From Martelella mediterranea (GTDB lineage: Bacteria; Pseudomonadota; Alphaproteobacteria; Rhizobiales; Rhizobiaceae), in contig NZ_JAINWJ010000007.1 of assembly GCF_021021415.1 (NCBI RefSeq), positions 180,736-244,735 on the forward strand: a DNA stretch of 64,000 nt, given 5' to 3'. Shown piece by piece: positions 45,166-56,825 of this stretch; position 1 is the first letter of the stretch; every line of letters begins with the position of its first letter. The notes beneath the pieces were generated by a model. That model was given only the letters and a program-made list of their open reading frames with translations. It searched no databases and was not told the origin of the DNA. Position numbers and translations under genes: made by a program.

Positions 45166-46317
45166 ATGAGCATTATACGCAAGGACCTTGGCCAGCGCCC
45201 GCCGGCCCGCCTCAAATCCAAGCTTTCCGTCGTCCAGCCCGGCAAGGCCGTACCCGATATCCGTCTCGAAGTCAGAAGCGGCGGCGAATTCTCGCTCTAT
45301 TCGCAGGCTCCGGATCATATGGAACCAGCCATGGACCGGCTGGCCGAGACCGCGATCGAGCGCAACATCTTCCAGACCCCCGCCTTCCTGCTGCCGGCGC
45401 TCGGCGAGCGCCATTCGCTGCTGAGGGTGGCGCTGATGGAAGACGGCGACAGCGATGACCACCTGACCGCGCTGATGACCTTTTCGGTGCGCGGCAACGG
45501 CACGCACCTGCTCGCCCACGCAATCGGCGATATCGGCTATCACGCGCCGCTGATCTCGCGCCACCGGCCGATGGCGACGCTCGATCAGCTTTTCGAGGCG
45601 CTTGCCGGCTCGCTCGTCAACCTGCCGGGCATTGCGGTGTTTCCGCATCTCCTGGCCGATGGCGCGTTCATGCGCTTCGCCCGCGCGGTGGCCGCCGCCC
45701 GCGGCCTCGCCTTCCGGGTCACCCATGCCCGGCGCAGGCGCGCCTTGTCGGGCCCGATCAATCCCGCAGGCGCGGCGCTGACGCCCGGCGAGCGCGAGGC
45801 CTGGCAGGCCAATCTCGCGAAGTGGGAAGCGCTGAATGCGCGCGGGAAGGTCAGCTATCACATCGCCCGCAATCCATCCGAAACCGCGCTGATGCTGGAC
45901 GAGCTTTCAGCACTCACCACGACGGTCGCGGAAGATCGGTCCCGGTTTGCAGCACTGCTGCCCACGGCCAAGAAGCTTGGCCGCAACGACCAGCTTCGCA
46001 TTCATGCGCTCTATCTCGCCGGCGAAATGATCGCGGCGGCGATCCAGCCGGTCACGGCCGGCGAAGCCTGGATCTGGCAGGTCTTCGTGCGGCCCGACAT
46101 GGAACAGGAAGCGGTTGACGAGCAGCTGATCATGCGGCTGACGGAATGGAACACCCGCGACGCCAATATCACGGTCACCCGCGCGGCCCCGGGCGTCGGC
46201 CCATATCTGGCCGAGCGCTTCTGGCCGGTCGAGGAAGGCTATGCCACGCTGATGGTCGCAATCCGCCCCGGCATGGAACGCGCCATCGACGCCCTTGCCC
46301 GCGAACATCGGGACTGA
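45166..46317 (+). CDS. CelD/BcsL-like GNAT-fold acetyltransferase
   Basis: 383 residues. Two GNAT-like halves are suggested, the second containing a WRxNL-like WQANLAKWEALNARGKVSYH segment and the AAAIQPVTAGEAWIWQVFV strand region of the Acetyltransf_6 (CelD) family. Such enzymes act on polysaccharide or peptidoglycan precursors. ATG at 45166 follows AAGGGGCG. Substrate unknown; no polysaccharide operon is nearby. Confidence 0.75.
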   Translation: MSIIRKDLGQRPPARLKSKLSVVQPGKAVPDIRLEVRSGGEFSLYSQAPDHMEPAMDRLAETAIERNIFQTPAFLLPALGERHSLLRVALMEDGDSDDHLTALMTFSVRGNGTHLLAHAIGDIGYHAPLISRHRPMATLDQLFEALAGSLVNLPGIAVFPHLLADGAFMRFARAVAAARGLAFRVTHARRRRALSGPINPAGAALTPGEREAWQANLAKWEALNARGKVSYHIARNPSETALMLDELSALTTTVAEDRSRFAALLPTAKKLGRNDQLRIHALYLAGEMIAAAIQPVTAGEAWIWQVFVRPDMEQEAVDEQLIMRLTEWNTRDANITVTRAAPGVGPYLAERFWPVEEGYATLMVAIRPGMERAIDALAREHRD

Positions 46318-46352
46318 GCGTTCAAATCGCTCTCAAGAGAGAAATCGAAGCC

Positions 46353-46928
46353 TCAGGAACACTTCTTAAGGCGCGAGTCTTCCGGCCGGTTCATCAGCGC
46401 GAAAATATCGATATCGGACAGCAGCGGATGGAATTCCCCGTCTGAATCCGCCCTGATCAGCACATCGAGCGGCACGACGGGCGCCACCATGGCGCCGTTC
46501 CAGCAGGTGGAATCGAGGTCAACCTCGAAGCCCGGCTTGGCGCTGCCGGCGCCGCGCGCGGCCGCCATCTGCTCCTGCTGGTCGCGCAGGCGTAGCGCAT
46601 CGGCGGGCGCCAATCTCAGCAGCGTCACCACCTGCCCCGGCTTGCGGAACTCGGCCACGGCGGCATCGACCTTCTCGGAATCGGCATTCACCAGCGTATA
46701 ATCCTGACTGATATCGCCGCCCGCGCCGCGCTGATAGACGGTCAGTTCGACCTCGCCCTTGGGCAGCCGAAATTCCTCGGGCGCCAGAACCGCGATCCGG
46801 AGCGATGCCGGATTGGCGGCGATCGGCGTGGGGATCGGCTCGGACGAGCCCGGCAGGAACGAGAATGTCGAACAGGCCGAAAGCAGCACTGCTGCCGAAA
46901 CTGCCAGGGATTTTGCCAGAAAACGCAT
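46353..46928 (-). CDS. Putative lipoprotein
   Basis: 191 residues. A lipoprotein signal is plain: MRFLAKSLAVSAAVLLSAC with the lipobox LSAC and Cys19. The rest is a soluble domain with EEFRLPKGEVELTVYQRG and a second cysteine pair near the C terminus. I do not recognise the family. It would sit in the inner or outer membrane facing the periplasm. The ATG at 46928 is preferred over longer options because it gives a complete signal peptide. Confidence 0.72.
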   Translation of the reverse strand: MRFLAKSLAVSAAVLLSACSTFSFLPGSSEPIPTPIAANPASLRIAVLAPEEFRLPKGEVELTVYQRGAGGDISQDYTLVNADSEKVDAAVAEFRKPGQVVTLLRLAPADALRLRDQQEQMAAARGAGSAKPGFEVDLDSTCWNGAMVAPVVPLDVLIRADSDGEFHPLLSDIDIFALMNRPEDSRLKKCS

Positions 46929-47026
46929 GATGCCGACCGTCTTATCTGTTGTAGACGCTTTACCTAACCGATCCATGATTAAGGACGGGTAAAACGCCAT
47001 GACCGACGCCTCCGCTTCCGCGGAGC

Positions 47027-47476
47027 CTAGTATGGCGTCGGGGGGTTGTTTTTTCGCAACCACCGCCAGCCCCGCCAGCCGTTGAGTGCCAAAGCGGCAC
47101 AGATGGCGGGAATGATCAGACTGATCGTGAGACGAAAAAGGTCCAGATCGCGGCCGCCGGCCAGAAAGTAGCCTATATATGGCAGGACGGCGTTCAGAAA
47201 GATGAATACGCAAAACAGGCTTGTCGTGCCCGGCACCAAGCCTGCATGTCCGCCACGAATTCTGAACGCGACAAAGATCAAAACGAGCGCCACAACGCCA
47301 GAGATCACGGAGCTGTAATCAGAGGTCGCCTGGTATGGAGAGGGAAACAGCGACAAAATCACGAAGTTCAGCCCCATGACGAGAACGGGTAGCCCGGACA
47401 TTTTCACGGCGTCCCGCGCGCTTTCCTCGTCATCAACCGGAAGCCAGTAACCGAAAAAGCCTGCTTTGCTCGTCAT
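47027..47476 (-). CDS. Small integral membrane protein of unknown function
   Basis: 149 residues with four likely membrane segments: LVMGLNFVILSLF, VISGVVALVLIFVAF, SLFCVFIFLNAVLPYIGYFL and LTISLIIPAICAALAL. The C terminus ends WRGWRWLRKNNPPTPY on the cytoplasmic side. No enzyme motif or recognised family. ATG 47476 is preferred over 47488. It stands between two unrelated - strand genes. Confidence 0.65.
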   Translation of the reverse strand: MTSKAGFFGYWLPVDDEESARDAVKMSGLPVLVMGLNFVILSLFPSPYQATSDYSSVISGVVALVLIFVAFRIRGGHAGLVPGTTSLFCVFIFLNAVLPYIGYFLAGGRDLDLFRLTISLIIPAICAALALNGWRGWRWLRKNNPPTPY

Positions 47477-47532
47477 CTGGTTCCCCACTCCGAAGTTATC
47501 CGATAAGCCATCCGGTTCAAGTTCGCGGCGCC

Positions 47533-48438
47533 CTACGCACCGAGATGGCGCTCGCCGCGGGCTTTCGCCAGCGTGATCTGGTGCTGGCGTTCGCGGAAGC
47601 GGGCGCGGTCGGTCTCAGAATAGCTGTCGGCGCAATGCGGGCAGGAAACGCCTTCCTCGTAGTCGGCGGAAAGTTTGTCCTCGGGCGTCACCGGATGGCG
47701 GCAGGCGTGGCAGAGTTCGTGCTCGCCTTCCTTCAGGCCATGGGTGACGGAAACGCGCTCGTCGAAGACGAAGCAGGCGCCGTCCCAGAGGCTTTCCTCC
47801 TCCGGCACGTCCTCGAGATATTTCAGGATGCCGCCCTTGAGATGATAGACCTCGTCAAAGCCCTGCTCCTTCATGAAGGCCGTCGCCTTTTCGCAGCGGA
47901 TGCCGCCGGTGCAGTACATCGCGATCTTCGGCTTGTTGTGGAGGCCCTGGTTTTCGGCCACCCAGCGGGGAAATTCGCGGAAGGTTTTTGTCTGCGGGTC
48001 GACGGCACCGCGGAAGATGCCGATCGCGGTCTCGTAATCATTGCGGGTGTCGATCACGATCGTGTCGGGATCGGAGATCAGGTCGTTCCAGTCCTTCGCC
48101 TCGACATAGGTGCCGACCGACTTCAGGGGATCGATCGTGTCAACGCCCATGGTCACGATTTCCTTCTTCAGCCGCACCTTCATGCGGTTGAACGGCATTT
48201 TCGAGGCATGGCTTTCCTTGTGCTCCATGCCGGCAAGCTCGGGCCGGGCACGGATGAAGGCGAGCACATTGGCGATGCCCTCTGGCGTGCCCGCGATCGT
48301 GCCGTTGATGCCTTCATGGGCGAGAAGCAGCGTGCCCTTGACGCCGTTGTCGTCGGCTGCGGTCTGAAGCGGCGCGCGGAACGATTCATAATCGGCGAAG
48401 CGGGCAAAATGATAAAGAGCTGCGACCAGATAGGACAT
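47533..48438 (-). CDS. trhO: Rhodanese-related tRNA uridine-34 hydroxylase
   Basis: 301 residues of the YceA/TrhO family. An N-terminal acylphosphatase-like part (1-100) precedes a rhodanese domain with the active loop [12 protein letters not shown], nucleophile C176. The tail has two zinc-like CxxC pairs (CHAC and CPHC). It makes 5-hydroxyuridine at the wobble position of tRNAs. Start at 48438 follows GGAGACAGG. Confidence 0.93.
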   Translation of the reverse strand: MSYLVAALYHFARFADYESFRAPLQTAADDNGVKGTLLLAHEGINGTIAGTPEGIANVLAFIRARPELAGMEHKESHASKMPFNRMKVRLKKEIVTMGVDTIDPLKSVGTYVEAKDWNDLISDPDTIVIDTRNDYETAIGIFRGAVDPQTKTFREFPRWVAENQGLHNKPKIAMYCTGGIRCEKATAFMKEQGFDEVYHLKGGILKYLEDVPEEESLWDGACFVFDERVSVTHGLKEGEHELCHACRHPVTPEDKLSADYEEGVSCPHCADSYSETDRARFRERQHQITLAKARGERHLGA

Positions 48439-48517
48439 AGCCTGTCTCCGCGTTACGTTTTCAATCGGCAGGGGCGTGTTTGCGGCCAATACACCCATTG
48501 CTGCGGCTTTGCAATTG

Positions 48518-49432
48518 TCAGCCTTCGCCGCGCGCGACGCGCTTGCGCCAGAGCGTCTTGACAATCGCGCTCTCGATTTCCGCCTCGTCGTCGAACACCT
48601 TGCGGGCATTCTTTACCGCCCGGCGGCGCAGCCGCGCCCTTTGCGCGATCGCTTCCTCGCGGCAGATCCGGTGGGTCTTGTCAGAAAGCGCCGGCGCGTC
48701 CGGGCCGTCAAGCAGCGCGATCATCACGCTCAGATCATGCTCGTGGCCGATGAGATCGGCAAGCGCCTTGGCGTCGGCGCGTTTGACCTTCAGCGCCGTC
48801 GGCCAGATATCGGCGACAAGTGCACAGAACATCCAGTAGGTCTGCGCCTCCTTGCGCAAATCGTGGAAATGCTCGTCCGTCGCCTCGGCGCGAACCGCCA
48901 TGACCGCGACATGGGCGGAGGCAAGCTGTTTGCGCCAGGCCTTCCCAATCGCCTTTTCCGGCGACTTGCCGTCGAAATCCTGGTTCTCGACCGCCGCGAT
49001 CGCCTCCCGGCAGATGCCGATCGCCGCCTTTGCCTTTTTCTGCAGCGCGTCCTCGGACACCGCCCTGGCGTCGCGCCGGACGATCAGCGCCGCCTCCAGC
49101 CGGGCGAGCGCCATGTCGACATGTCCCTCGGCCGCATTCAGCCGGAGATAGCGGACGCACTCGATCAGCGCGGCCGCGTCCCGGTCGGCCGACAGGGAAT
49201 TCGCAAGATCGCGAATGCGGGCATTTTCCGCTTTCGCGAAATCCTTCGCGGCGGGCCGGACCAGACGGTAGAGGCCGCGCACCCGCTTGAACTTCTTGCG
49301 GGCGTCGTGAACCGCCTCATGGATGCCGTTCGGCTGCTTCTTCAGGGCGCGGATCGCGTCCTCAAGCTGGGAGACGGCGACTTTCCGGACGGCGGCGTCG
49401 AAGGGGCGATCGGGATCGAGCGAGAATGCCAT
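48518..49432 (-). CDS. CHAD-domain protein
   Basis: 304 residues, an all-helical CHAD domain with the basic, histidine-bearing signature [20 protein letters not shown] near the N terminus and [20 protein letters not shown] later. CHAD domains bind inorganic polyphosphate. It begins one base after the stop of a CYTH gene, so both form an operon; in many bacteria these two domains are fused in one chain. Confidence 0.88.
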   Translation of the reverse strand: MAFSLDPDRPFDAAVRKVAVSQLEDAIRALKKQPNGIHEAVHDARKKFKRVRGLYRLVRPAAKDFAKAENARIRDLANSLSADRDAAALIECVRYLRLNAAEGHVDMALARLEAALIVRRDARAVSEDALQKKAKAAIGICREAIAAVENQDFDGKSPEKAIGKAWRKQLASAHVAVMAVRAEATDEHFHDLRKEAQTYWMFCALVADIWPTALKVKRADAKALADLIGHEHDLSVMIALLDGPDAPALSDKTHRICREEAIAQRARLRRRAVKNARKVFDDEAEIESAIVKTLWRKRVARGEG

Positions 49433-49433
49433 G

Positions 49434-49913
49434 TCAGTCTGCCTCCTCAGGGTGCCGGCCGGTTTCCGACAGCGTCTGGTTCAGATAGCGCGGGTCACCG
49501 GTCACCTCGCGGCCGAGCCAATCGGGAAGCGATGGCGTGGCGGCCTCATCGGGCAGTTCCACCTCCGCCACCACGAGACCCGCGAGATCGCCGTGATAGA
49601 CGTCGATTTCCCAGACGAATGCGCCGTCTGCGAGACAGTAACGGGTCTTGTCGATGACGGCGCCCAGCGCATGGCTCACAAGTTCCAGCGCATCGGCAAG
49701 CGGGATGTCATATTCATATTCGTCCCGGCTGAGCGAGGCCCCGCCGAACTTCATGGTAAGCCGCGCGCGGCCGCCATCGAAGATACGCACCCGCGCGGAG
49801 CGCTGCGGTCCGCTCATCAGATAGGCCTGGGTCAGGCGGACGCCCTTTTCCGCGCCATCCTTCCAGCCGTCGCCATCGACCAGAAACTTGCGCTCGATTT
49901 CCTTGGCCATCAT
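49434..49913 (-). CDS. CYTH-domain (triphosphate tunnel) protein
   Basis: 159 residues. The ExExK signature is intact at the N terminus (E4-I-E6-R-K8 in KEIERKFLVDGD), followed by RVRIFDGGRARLTMKF and WEIDVYHGDLAGLVVAEVEL. Family members hydrolyse tripolyphosphate or thiamine triphosphate, or are adenylate cyclases of class IV. Followed directly by the CHAD gene, which favours polyphosphate-related work. Confidence 0.9.
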   Translation of the reverse strand: MMAKEIERKFLVDGDGWKDGAEKGVRLTQAYLMSGPQRSARVRIFDGGRARLTMKFGGASLSRDEYEYDIPLADALELVSHALGAVIDKTRYCLADGAFVWEIDVYHGDLAGLVVAEVELPDEAATPSLPDWLGREVTGDPRYLNQTLSETGRHPEEAD

Positions 49914-50094
49914 CGTTCTCCCGGACGCTTTCAGCCCTGCCTCTGGCGTTCACGCCGCCGTGATGAAATTCCCTTATGAAGATCACTGCGGCCGCAGGCA
50001 ATGGGCAGCAAAGAATAACCCGGTTCCGGGGCTCGACTTGCCGGCTTTGCCGGGGTATCCCATGGACCATATCAACCAGGAAAGCGGTGCGAGA

Positions 50095-50736
50095 ATGGAA
50101 GCGAAAACTGAAACCCTCCTCAAGGCGCTGACGGCGCAACCCGTCATTCCGGTGATGATCGTGGAATCCGTCGAACACGCCGTGCCTCTGGCGCGCGCGC
50201 TGGTGGAAGGCGGGCTCAAGACGCTGGAGATCACACTGCGCACCGACGCCGCGCTCGACGCCATCAAGGCGATGACCGACGAGATCGAAGGGGCGGTGAT
50301 CGGCGCCGGCACCATCCTTTCGGCGCGCGATTATGCCGCAGCCGAAAAGGCGGGCGCCGAGTTCATCGTCTCGCCCGGCATCAACGGCGACATTCTCGAT
50401 GCCGCGGACGACAGCGACGTGCCGCTGCTGCCGGGCACGGCGACGGCCAGCGAAGTGCTGTCGCTGCGCGAGGAAGGCTACCGGGTGATGAAGTTCTTCC
50501 CCGCCGAACAGGCCGGCGGCGCACCCTATCTGAAGGCGCTCTCCTCGCCGATCCCCGATGTCATGTTCTGCCCGACCGGCGGCATTTCGCTTGCCAATGC
50601 GCCCGATTACCTGAAGCTTCCCAACGTCATCTGCGTCGGCGGCTCGTGGGTTGCGCCGAAGGACATGGTCGTCCGCGGCGACTGGGACGGCATCCGCAAG
50701 CTCGCCGAAGAGGCTTGCGCGACGCTGAAGGCCTAG
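50095..50736 (+). CDS. eda: KDPG/KHG-type aldolase
   Basis: 213 residues, a class I aldolase barrel. The Schiff-base lysine is K133 in RVMKFFPAEQAGG; E45 in TLEITLRT and the phosphate loop FCPTGGIS are present. It splits 2-keto-3-deoxy-6-phosphogluconate to pyruvate and glyceraldehyde-3-phosphate in the Entner-Doudoroff route. The ATG at 50095 is the likely start, with AGGAAAG upstream. It is divergent from the CYTH gene and stands alone. Confidence 0.9.
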   Translation: MEAKTETLLKALTAQPVIPVMIVESVEHAVPLARALVEGGLKTLEITLRTDAALDAIKAMTDEIEGAVIGAGTILSARDYAAAEKAGAEFIVSPGINGDILDAADDSDVPLLPGTATASEVLSLREEGYRVMKFFPAEQAGGAPYLKALSSPIPDVMFCPTGGISLANAPDYLKLPNVICVGGSWVAPKDMVVRGDWDGIRKLAEEACATLKA

Positions 50737-50794
50737 GCCGTCGCTGGATCGAAGTTTTTGACGACCCCGGCCTTTCGTCGAGGGCATTCTGGTA

Positions 50795-50946
50795 ACAAAC
50801 GTCTCCCACATTCCGGGTCATCCTCGGGCTTGACCCGAGGATCCAGGCCACCCGGCAAGGGCTCGTTATAGATCTTAGCAAACTCAGCGGCTTAACCGCC
50901 TGGATGCTCGGATCAAGTCCGAGCATGACACAAGAACGAAGGGCCG
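50795..50946. repeat. Two-hairpin dispersed repeat, copy 1
   Basis: About 150 bases, nearly identical to a stretch at 56673-56825. It contains ATCCTCGGG-CTTGA-CCCGAGGAT and ATGCTCGGA-TCAAG-TCCGAGCAT, 9-base stems whose loops are complementary to each other. It lies in the gap between the aldolase gene and an acetyltransferase gene. Confidence 0.8.
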
Positions 50947-51017
50947 ATGACACACGACGGTCAAAGCTTGGTGCTTTGTCAGCAGTCTGGGGTCTTTCCG
51001 ATTGCAAAGGTATTGCG

Positions 51018-51710
51018 ATGCAGGATCTGACGAAGTTTTCGCCGCGCGCGCGTCCGCAGCCGGTTGTCGCCGGAGGCGCGAGCGTGATTGTCGAGCCTTA
51101 TGAAGGAGAGCGCCACGCCGTTGAACTCTGGGAAGGGCTCGGCGGGACGGCAGATGCGCTCAATGCGCTGCTGCTTTATTTTCCGAACGGGCCGTTTGCG
51201 GAACCTTCCGATTTCCGTGCCTGGCTCGACCGCGAAAATGCCTCGGGCAGCTATGTCACCCGCGTCTTCCGCGCGAAAGAAACCGGCAGGCTGGTCGGCA
51301 TGGCGAGCTATATGCGGCTCGACGAGAAGAACGGCGTGATCGAGGTCGGCGCGGTGGCGCATGGCCCGGCGATGCAGCGCTCGACCATGGCGACCGAGGT
51401 CCATTACCTGATGGCGCGCCACATCTTCGATGATCTCGGCTATCGCCGCTATGAATGGAAGCTCAACAACGAAAACGAAAAGAGCCATGCCAGCGCGCGG
51501 AGGCTCGGCTTCACCTATGAGGGCGTGTTCCGCAACCACATGGTCGCCAAGGGCCGGAACCGCGACACCGCATGGTATGCGATGATCGACAGCGAATGGC
51601 CGGCGCGCAAGGCCGCGTTCGAAGCGTTTCTGGCGCCGGAAAATTTCACCGCCGACGGCCGGCAGATCCGCACGCTTGCCGAAATCAGGGAGGCTGGCGC
51701 GCATGGCTGA
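51018..51710 (+). CDS. GNAT acetyltransferase, RimJ/RimL type
   Basis: 230 residues. Typical RimJ/RimL features: SYVTRVFRAKETGRLVGMAS, then IEVGAVAHGPAMQRSTMATE and the C-terminal NNENEKSHASARRLGFTYEG, followed by FRNHMVAKGRNRDTAWYAMI. It probably acetylates an amine on a protein or small molecule. The start ATG at 51018 has weak ribosome-site support; the open frame continues to 50904 inside a repeat. The next membrane-protein gene overlaps its end by eight bases. Confidence 0.88.
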   Translation: MQDLTKFSPRARPQPVVAGGASVIVEPYEGERHAVELWEGLGGTADALNALLLYFPNGPFAEPSDFRAWLDRENASGSYVTRVFRAKETGRLVGMASYMRLDEKNGVIEVGAVAHGPAMQRSTMATEVHYLMARHIFDDLGYRRYEWKLNNENEKSHASARRLGFTYEGVFRNHMVAKGRNRDTAWYAMIDSEWPARKAAFEAFLAPENFTADGRQIRTLAEIREAGAHG

Positions 51711-51918
51711 TCAACCCACCGGCAACCGCTCGGCAATCATCGCCGCCGCGCTGATCTTCCTCGGCATGCTCATCGGCGGCTATTTCCTGCCCGACGCGGT
51801 CAATTATCTGGCGCAATACTCGGTCTGGCTCGCGGTCGCCGTCGGGATCGCCTTCGTCCTGGCGGTTTTTCTGGTATTCTGGCTGCGCGGCCGCTATCAG
51901 AAGCGCCACGGACGATAG
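51703..51918 (+). CDS. Small membrane protein (71 aa)
   Basis: Two strong membrane segments (AIIAAALIFLGMLIGGYFL and VWLAVAVGIAFVLAVFLVFW) end in a basic tail RGRYQKRHGR. No function is evident. It overlaps the acetyltransferase end by eight bases and is 20 bases from the SAH-hydrolase-like gene, so all three are probably one transcript. Confidence 0.7.
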   Translation: MADQPTGNRSAIIAAALIFLGMLIGGYFLPDAVNYLAQYSVWLAVAVGIAFVLAVFLVFWLRGRYQKRHGR

Positions 51919-51938
51919 CGCTGAAAGAAACGATCCTT

Positions 51939-53051
51939 ATGACAGAAATCACGCCGACATGGGCAAAGGCCCATATGCCGCGCACCGCACGTGCGGTCGA
52001 AAACCTGCCCGACATGACCGGCATCCGGCTCGCGATGAGCATGCATCTCGACATGAAGATGTTGCCGCTGGTGGAAGGGCTGGCAAGCCGCGGGGCAGCG
52101 CTATTCGTGACCACCTGCAATCCGGCGACCGTGCGCAACGAGGTCGTCGACGCGATGCGCGCCGCCGGCGCGCGGGTTGATGCCTACAAGAACATGCCGG
52201 AGGAGGACTGGCGCGCGGCGATCCGCGCCGGGCTTGACTGGGGCCCGACCCATCTCAGCGAAATGGGCGCGGATTTCACCCATATGCTGCTGTCGGAAGG
52301 GATGGCAATGCCGCCGATCAAGGCCGGGCTGGAGGCCACGGGTTCCGGGATCAACCGGCTCCAGGGCGCGCTGCCGCCATGGCCGATCTTCAACTGGGAC
52401 GATCTGCCGGTGAAGGAAGGGCTGCACAACCGCCATATGGTGGGGCTGACCACCTGGAACGCCTTCTTCACCCGCACGCTTTTGAGCCTGCATGAAAAGA
52501 CCGTGCTGGTGGTCGGTTATGGCTCCGTCGGTCAGGGCCTTGCCGCAAGCGCGCGGGCCTTCGGCGGCACGGTGATGGTGGCCGAGATCGACCCCGCGCG
52601 GCTGCTGCAGGCGCGCTATGACGGCTTTATCGCCGGATCGGTCGAGGCGCTTGCGCCGCTTGCCGATGTGATCGTCACCGGAACCGGCGGCCATCATGTC
52701 GTGCCGTTTTCCGTGATCCAGCGCCTGAAGGACGGCTGCTTCCTGCTGAATGCCGGCCATCGCATCGACGAGATCGAATTGGCGCCGCTCGCAGACCTGC
52801 CGAAAACCAAGGCGCTGCCCTCCGTCACGACCTATCGCCTCGCCTCGGAAAATTGCATCCATCTGTTCGTCGATGGCGCGATGGCCAACCTCGTTGGCGG
52901 CGAGGGCGACAGCCTCAACGCCTTCGACATGACGCTCGCGGTGATGGCCGAAGGGATTGGCCATATCGTCGGCGATGGCGCTTCCGCGGCCAGCGGGGTG
53001 CACCTGCTGCCACGCACTGTCTGGGAACGCGCCTGCCCGTCTGCATCATGA
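51939..53051 (+). CDS. Short S-adenosylhomocysteine hydrolase-like protein
   Basis: 370 residues against about 430-470 for the usual enzyme. The NAD-binding site is present as GYGSVGQG at 193-200 and the NAGH segment at 271-274. The substrate half is altered: EATGSGINRL replaces the usual EETTTGVxRL, and the C-terminal tail with conserved lysine and tyrosine (KPDHYRY in classical forms) is missing. It may be a hydrolase with altered substrate or an NAD-dependent relative. It follows a membrane protein and a GNAT gene in one apparent transcript. Confidence 0.72.
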   Translation: MTEITPTWAKAHMPRTARAVENLPDMTGIRLAMSMHLDMKMLPLVEGLASRGAALFVTTCNPATVRNEVVDAMRAAGARVDAYKNMPEEDWRAAIRAGLDWGPTHLSEMGADFTHMLLSEGMAMPPIKAGLEATGSGINRLQGALPPWPIFNWDDLPVKEGLHNRHMVGLTTWNAFFTRTLLSLHEKTVLVVGYGSVGQGLAASARAFGGTVMVAEIDPARLLQARYDGFIAGSVEALAPLADVIVTGTGGHHVVPFSVIQRLKDGCFLLNAGHRIDEIELAPLADLPKTKALPSVTTYRLASENCIHLFVDGAMANLVGGEGDSLNAFDMTLAVMAEGIGHIVGDGASAASGVHLLPRTVWERACPSAS

Positions 53052-53154
53052 GTGTCACGGAATCGATATTTCCGGTCCGTGCGCACCGGCTGGGCGATCT
53101 GCGATCACGTGTAAAATTTGGTCATAAATGGCGTTTTAAGCCGCCCACAGCGCC

Positions 53155-53183
53155 TTGCAGAGCGTTTTGGCGCTTATTATATA
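53155..53183 (+). promoter_or_regulatory. Promoter of dnaK-dnaJ
   Basis: TTGCAG (53155-53160), 17 bases, TATATA (53178-53183), about 115 bases before the dnaK start. A CTTG at 53154 followed by CTTATTATA loosely resembles an RpoH-type heat-shock promoter, but its spacing is short. Confidence 0.55.
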
Positions 53184-53297
53184 CCGATCACAACGGCGTT
53201 ATCGCCGCCCTGGAAATCAAATCAAGACCATGCTCAAGGGGCCGTCAAGGAATGCCTGAAGGGTTCGGATGGCCTGCTTAAAAGGAGAGAAAGTAAA

Positions 53298-55226
<1,929 letters not shown>

Positions 55227-55255
55227 TCCTTCGATCGGATAAGACCTAAATGATT

Positions 55256-55288
55256 CCGGCCGTCCCAGGACGGCCGGTCACTCTTTTT
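55256..55288 (+). terminator. Hairpin with T-run between dnaK and dnaJ
   Basis: CCGGCCGTCC-CA-GGACGGCCGG gives a perfect 10-base stem, followed within six bases by TTTTT. It is 30 bases after dnaK and 20 before dnaJ, so it probably ends most dnaK transcripts while some read on. Confidence 0.75.
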
Positions 55289-55307
55289 CAAGAGGTATTG
55301 CATCTCC

Positions 55308-56453
55308 ATGGCAAAAGCGGATTTTTACGAGACACTCGGCGTCGGTCGCTCCGCCGACGAAAAGGAGCTGAAGAGCGCCTTCCGCAAGCTTGCGATGAAG
55401 TATCACCCCGACCGCAATCCGGACAACGCTGACGCCGAGAAGAAGTTCAAGGAAGTCAACGAAGCCTATGAGACCCTGAAGGACCCGCAGAAGCGGGCCG
55501 CCTATGACCGCTTCGGCCATGCCGCCTTCGAAAACGGCGGACCGGGCGCCGGCGGTTTCGGCGGCGGCGCGCAGGGCTTTGGCGGCGCCGGCGGTTTCTC
55601 GGACATCTTCGAGGATATTTTTGGCGAAATGATGGGCGGGGCCCGTGGTCGCCGCCAGCCGAACGGCCGCGAACGCGGCGCCGATCTGCGCTACAATATG
55701 GAAATCAGCCTCGATGAGGCCTTCCACGGCAAGACGGCCCAGATCCGTGTGCCGAGTTCGGTCGTCTGCGATGAATGCTCCGGCTCGGGCGCGAAACCCG
55801 GTTCGACGCCGACCACCTGCGGCACCTGTCACGGCGCCGGGCGTGTGCGCGCCGCTCAGGGTTTCTTCTCGGTCGAGCGCACCTGCCCGACCTGCCACGG
55901 GCGCGGCGAGATCATCTCCGACCCCTGCCCCAAATGCCGGGGCGAGGGCCGCAAGGTCGAGGAGCGTTCGCTTTCGGTGAACATTCCGGCCGGCATCGAG
56001 GATGGCACCCGCATCCGCCTTCAGGGCGAGGGCGAGGCCGGGCTTCGCGGCGGACCGTCGGGCGATCTCTACATCTTCCTGTCGGTCAAGCCACATCCGT
56101 TCTTCCAGCGCGACGGCGCGGACCTGCACTGCTCCGTGCCGATCTCGATGACGCAGGCAGCACTCGGCGGCAAGTTCGAGGTGACCACGCTCGATGGCAC
56201 AAAATCGCGCGTCGCGGTCCCCGAAGGCACCCAGGCCGGCAAGCAGTTCCGCCTGAAGGGCAAGGGCATGCCGGTGCTGCGCTCCTCGCATCGCGGCGAT
56301 CTCTACATCCAGGTCCGTGTCGAAACCCCGCAGAAGCTCACCAAGCGCCAGCGCGAACTGCTGCAGGAATTCGATGAACTGTCCTCGAAGGAGAACAACC
56401 CGGAATCGAACGGGTTCTTCTCGAAGATGAAGGACTTTTTCGGAACCGAGTGA
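55308..56453 (+). CDS. dnaJ: Co-chaperone DnaJ (Hsp40)
   Basis: 381 residues. J domain 1-70 with HPD in KYHPDRNP, a glycine-rich linker ([15 protein letters not shown]), four zinc CxxCxGxG repeats ([32 protein letters not shown]), then the two C-terminal beta domains. It loads substrates onto DnaK and stimulates its ATPase. Start follows AAGAGG. Confidence 0.98.
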   Translation: MAKADFYETLGVGRSADEKELKSAFRKLAMKYHPDRNPDNADAEKKFKEVNEAYETLKDPQKRAAYDRFGHAAFENGGPGAGGFGGGAQGFGGAGGFSDIFEDIFGEMMGGARGRRQPNGRERGADLRYNMEISLDEAFHGKTAQIRVPSSVVCDECSGSGAKPGSTPTTCGTCHGAGRVRAAQGFFSVERTCPTCHGRGEIISDPCPKCRGEGRKVEERSLSVNIPAGIEDGTRIRLQGEGEAGLRGGPSGDLYIFLSVKPHPFFQRDGADLHCSVPISMTQAALGGKFEVTTLDGTKSRVAVPEGTQAGKQFRLKGKGMPVLRSSHRGDLYIQVRVETPQKLTKRQRELLQEFDELSSKENNPESNGFFSKMKDFFGTE

Positions 56454-56480
56454 GCGGCTCGAAGCTTCAATCGCATTTCA

Positions 56481-56512
56481 AGGCGTCGGGTTTTCCCGGC
56501 GCCTGTTTGTTT
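56481..56512 (+). terminator. Intrinsic terminator after dnaJ
   Basis: AGGCGTCGGG-TTTT-CCCGGCGCCT forms a 10-base stem with one G-T pair, followed by TGTTTGTTTG. It lies 27 bases after the dnaJ stop. Confidence 0.75.
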
Positions 56513-56672
56513 GCGCAGCCTTTGCTTGCGCCATGCCGGGCTCATCCGGTGCTTGTTTTCATCGCCTCCCCATCTGTCACAGGGGTATCGCATACGGCCG
56601 AACCCGCAGAATCAAAAGGGGAACAGATTGGAATCTGTAGTGGGACAAATGCTCGAAGATTCCAGCTTGTTG

Positions 56673-56825
56673 ACAAACGTCTCCCACATTCCGGGTCATC
56701 CTCGGGCTTGACCCGAGGATCCAGGCCGCCCGGCAAAGTCTCGTTATAGATCTTTACAAATTCAGCGGCTTGAACCGCCTGGATGCTCGGATCAAGTCCG
56801 AGCATGACTCGAAAAGGAAGGGCCG
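56673..56825. repeat. Two-hairpin dispersed repeat, copy 2
   Basis: Same element as at 50795-50946, same orientation, differing at about ten positions and a one-base indel. Both 9-base stems and both loops are fully conserved, while most changes fall outside them. Confidence 0.8.

Noticed and set aside
49888..50094. An N-terminal extension of the aldolase
   Set aside because: The frame is open, but it would overlap the divergent CYTH gene start, and the family start fits 50095.
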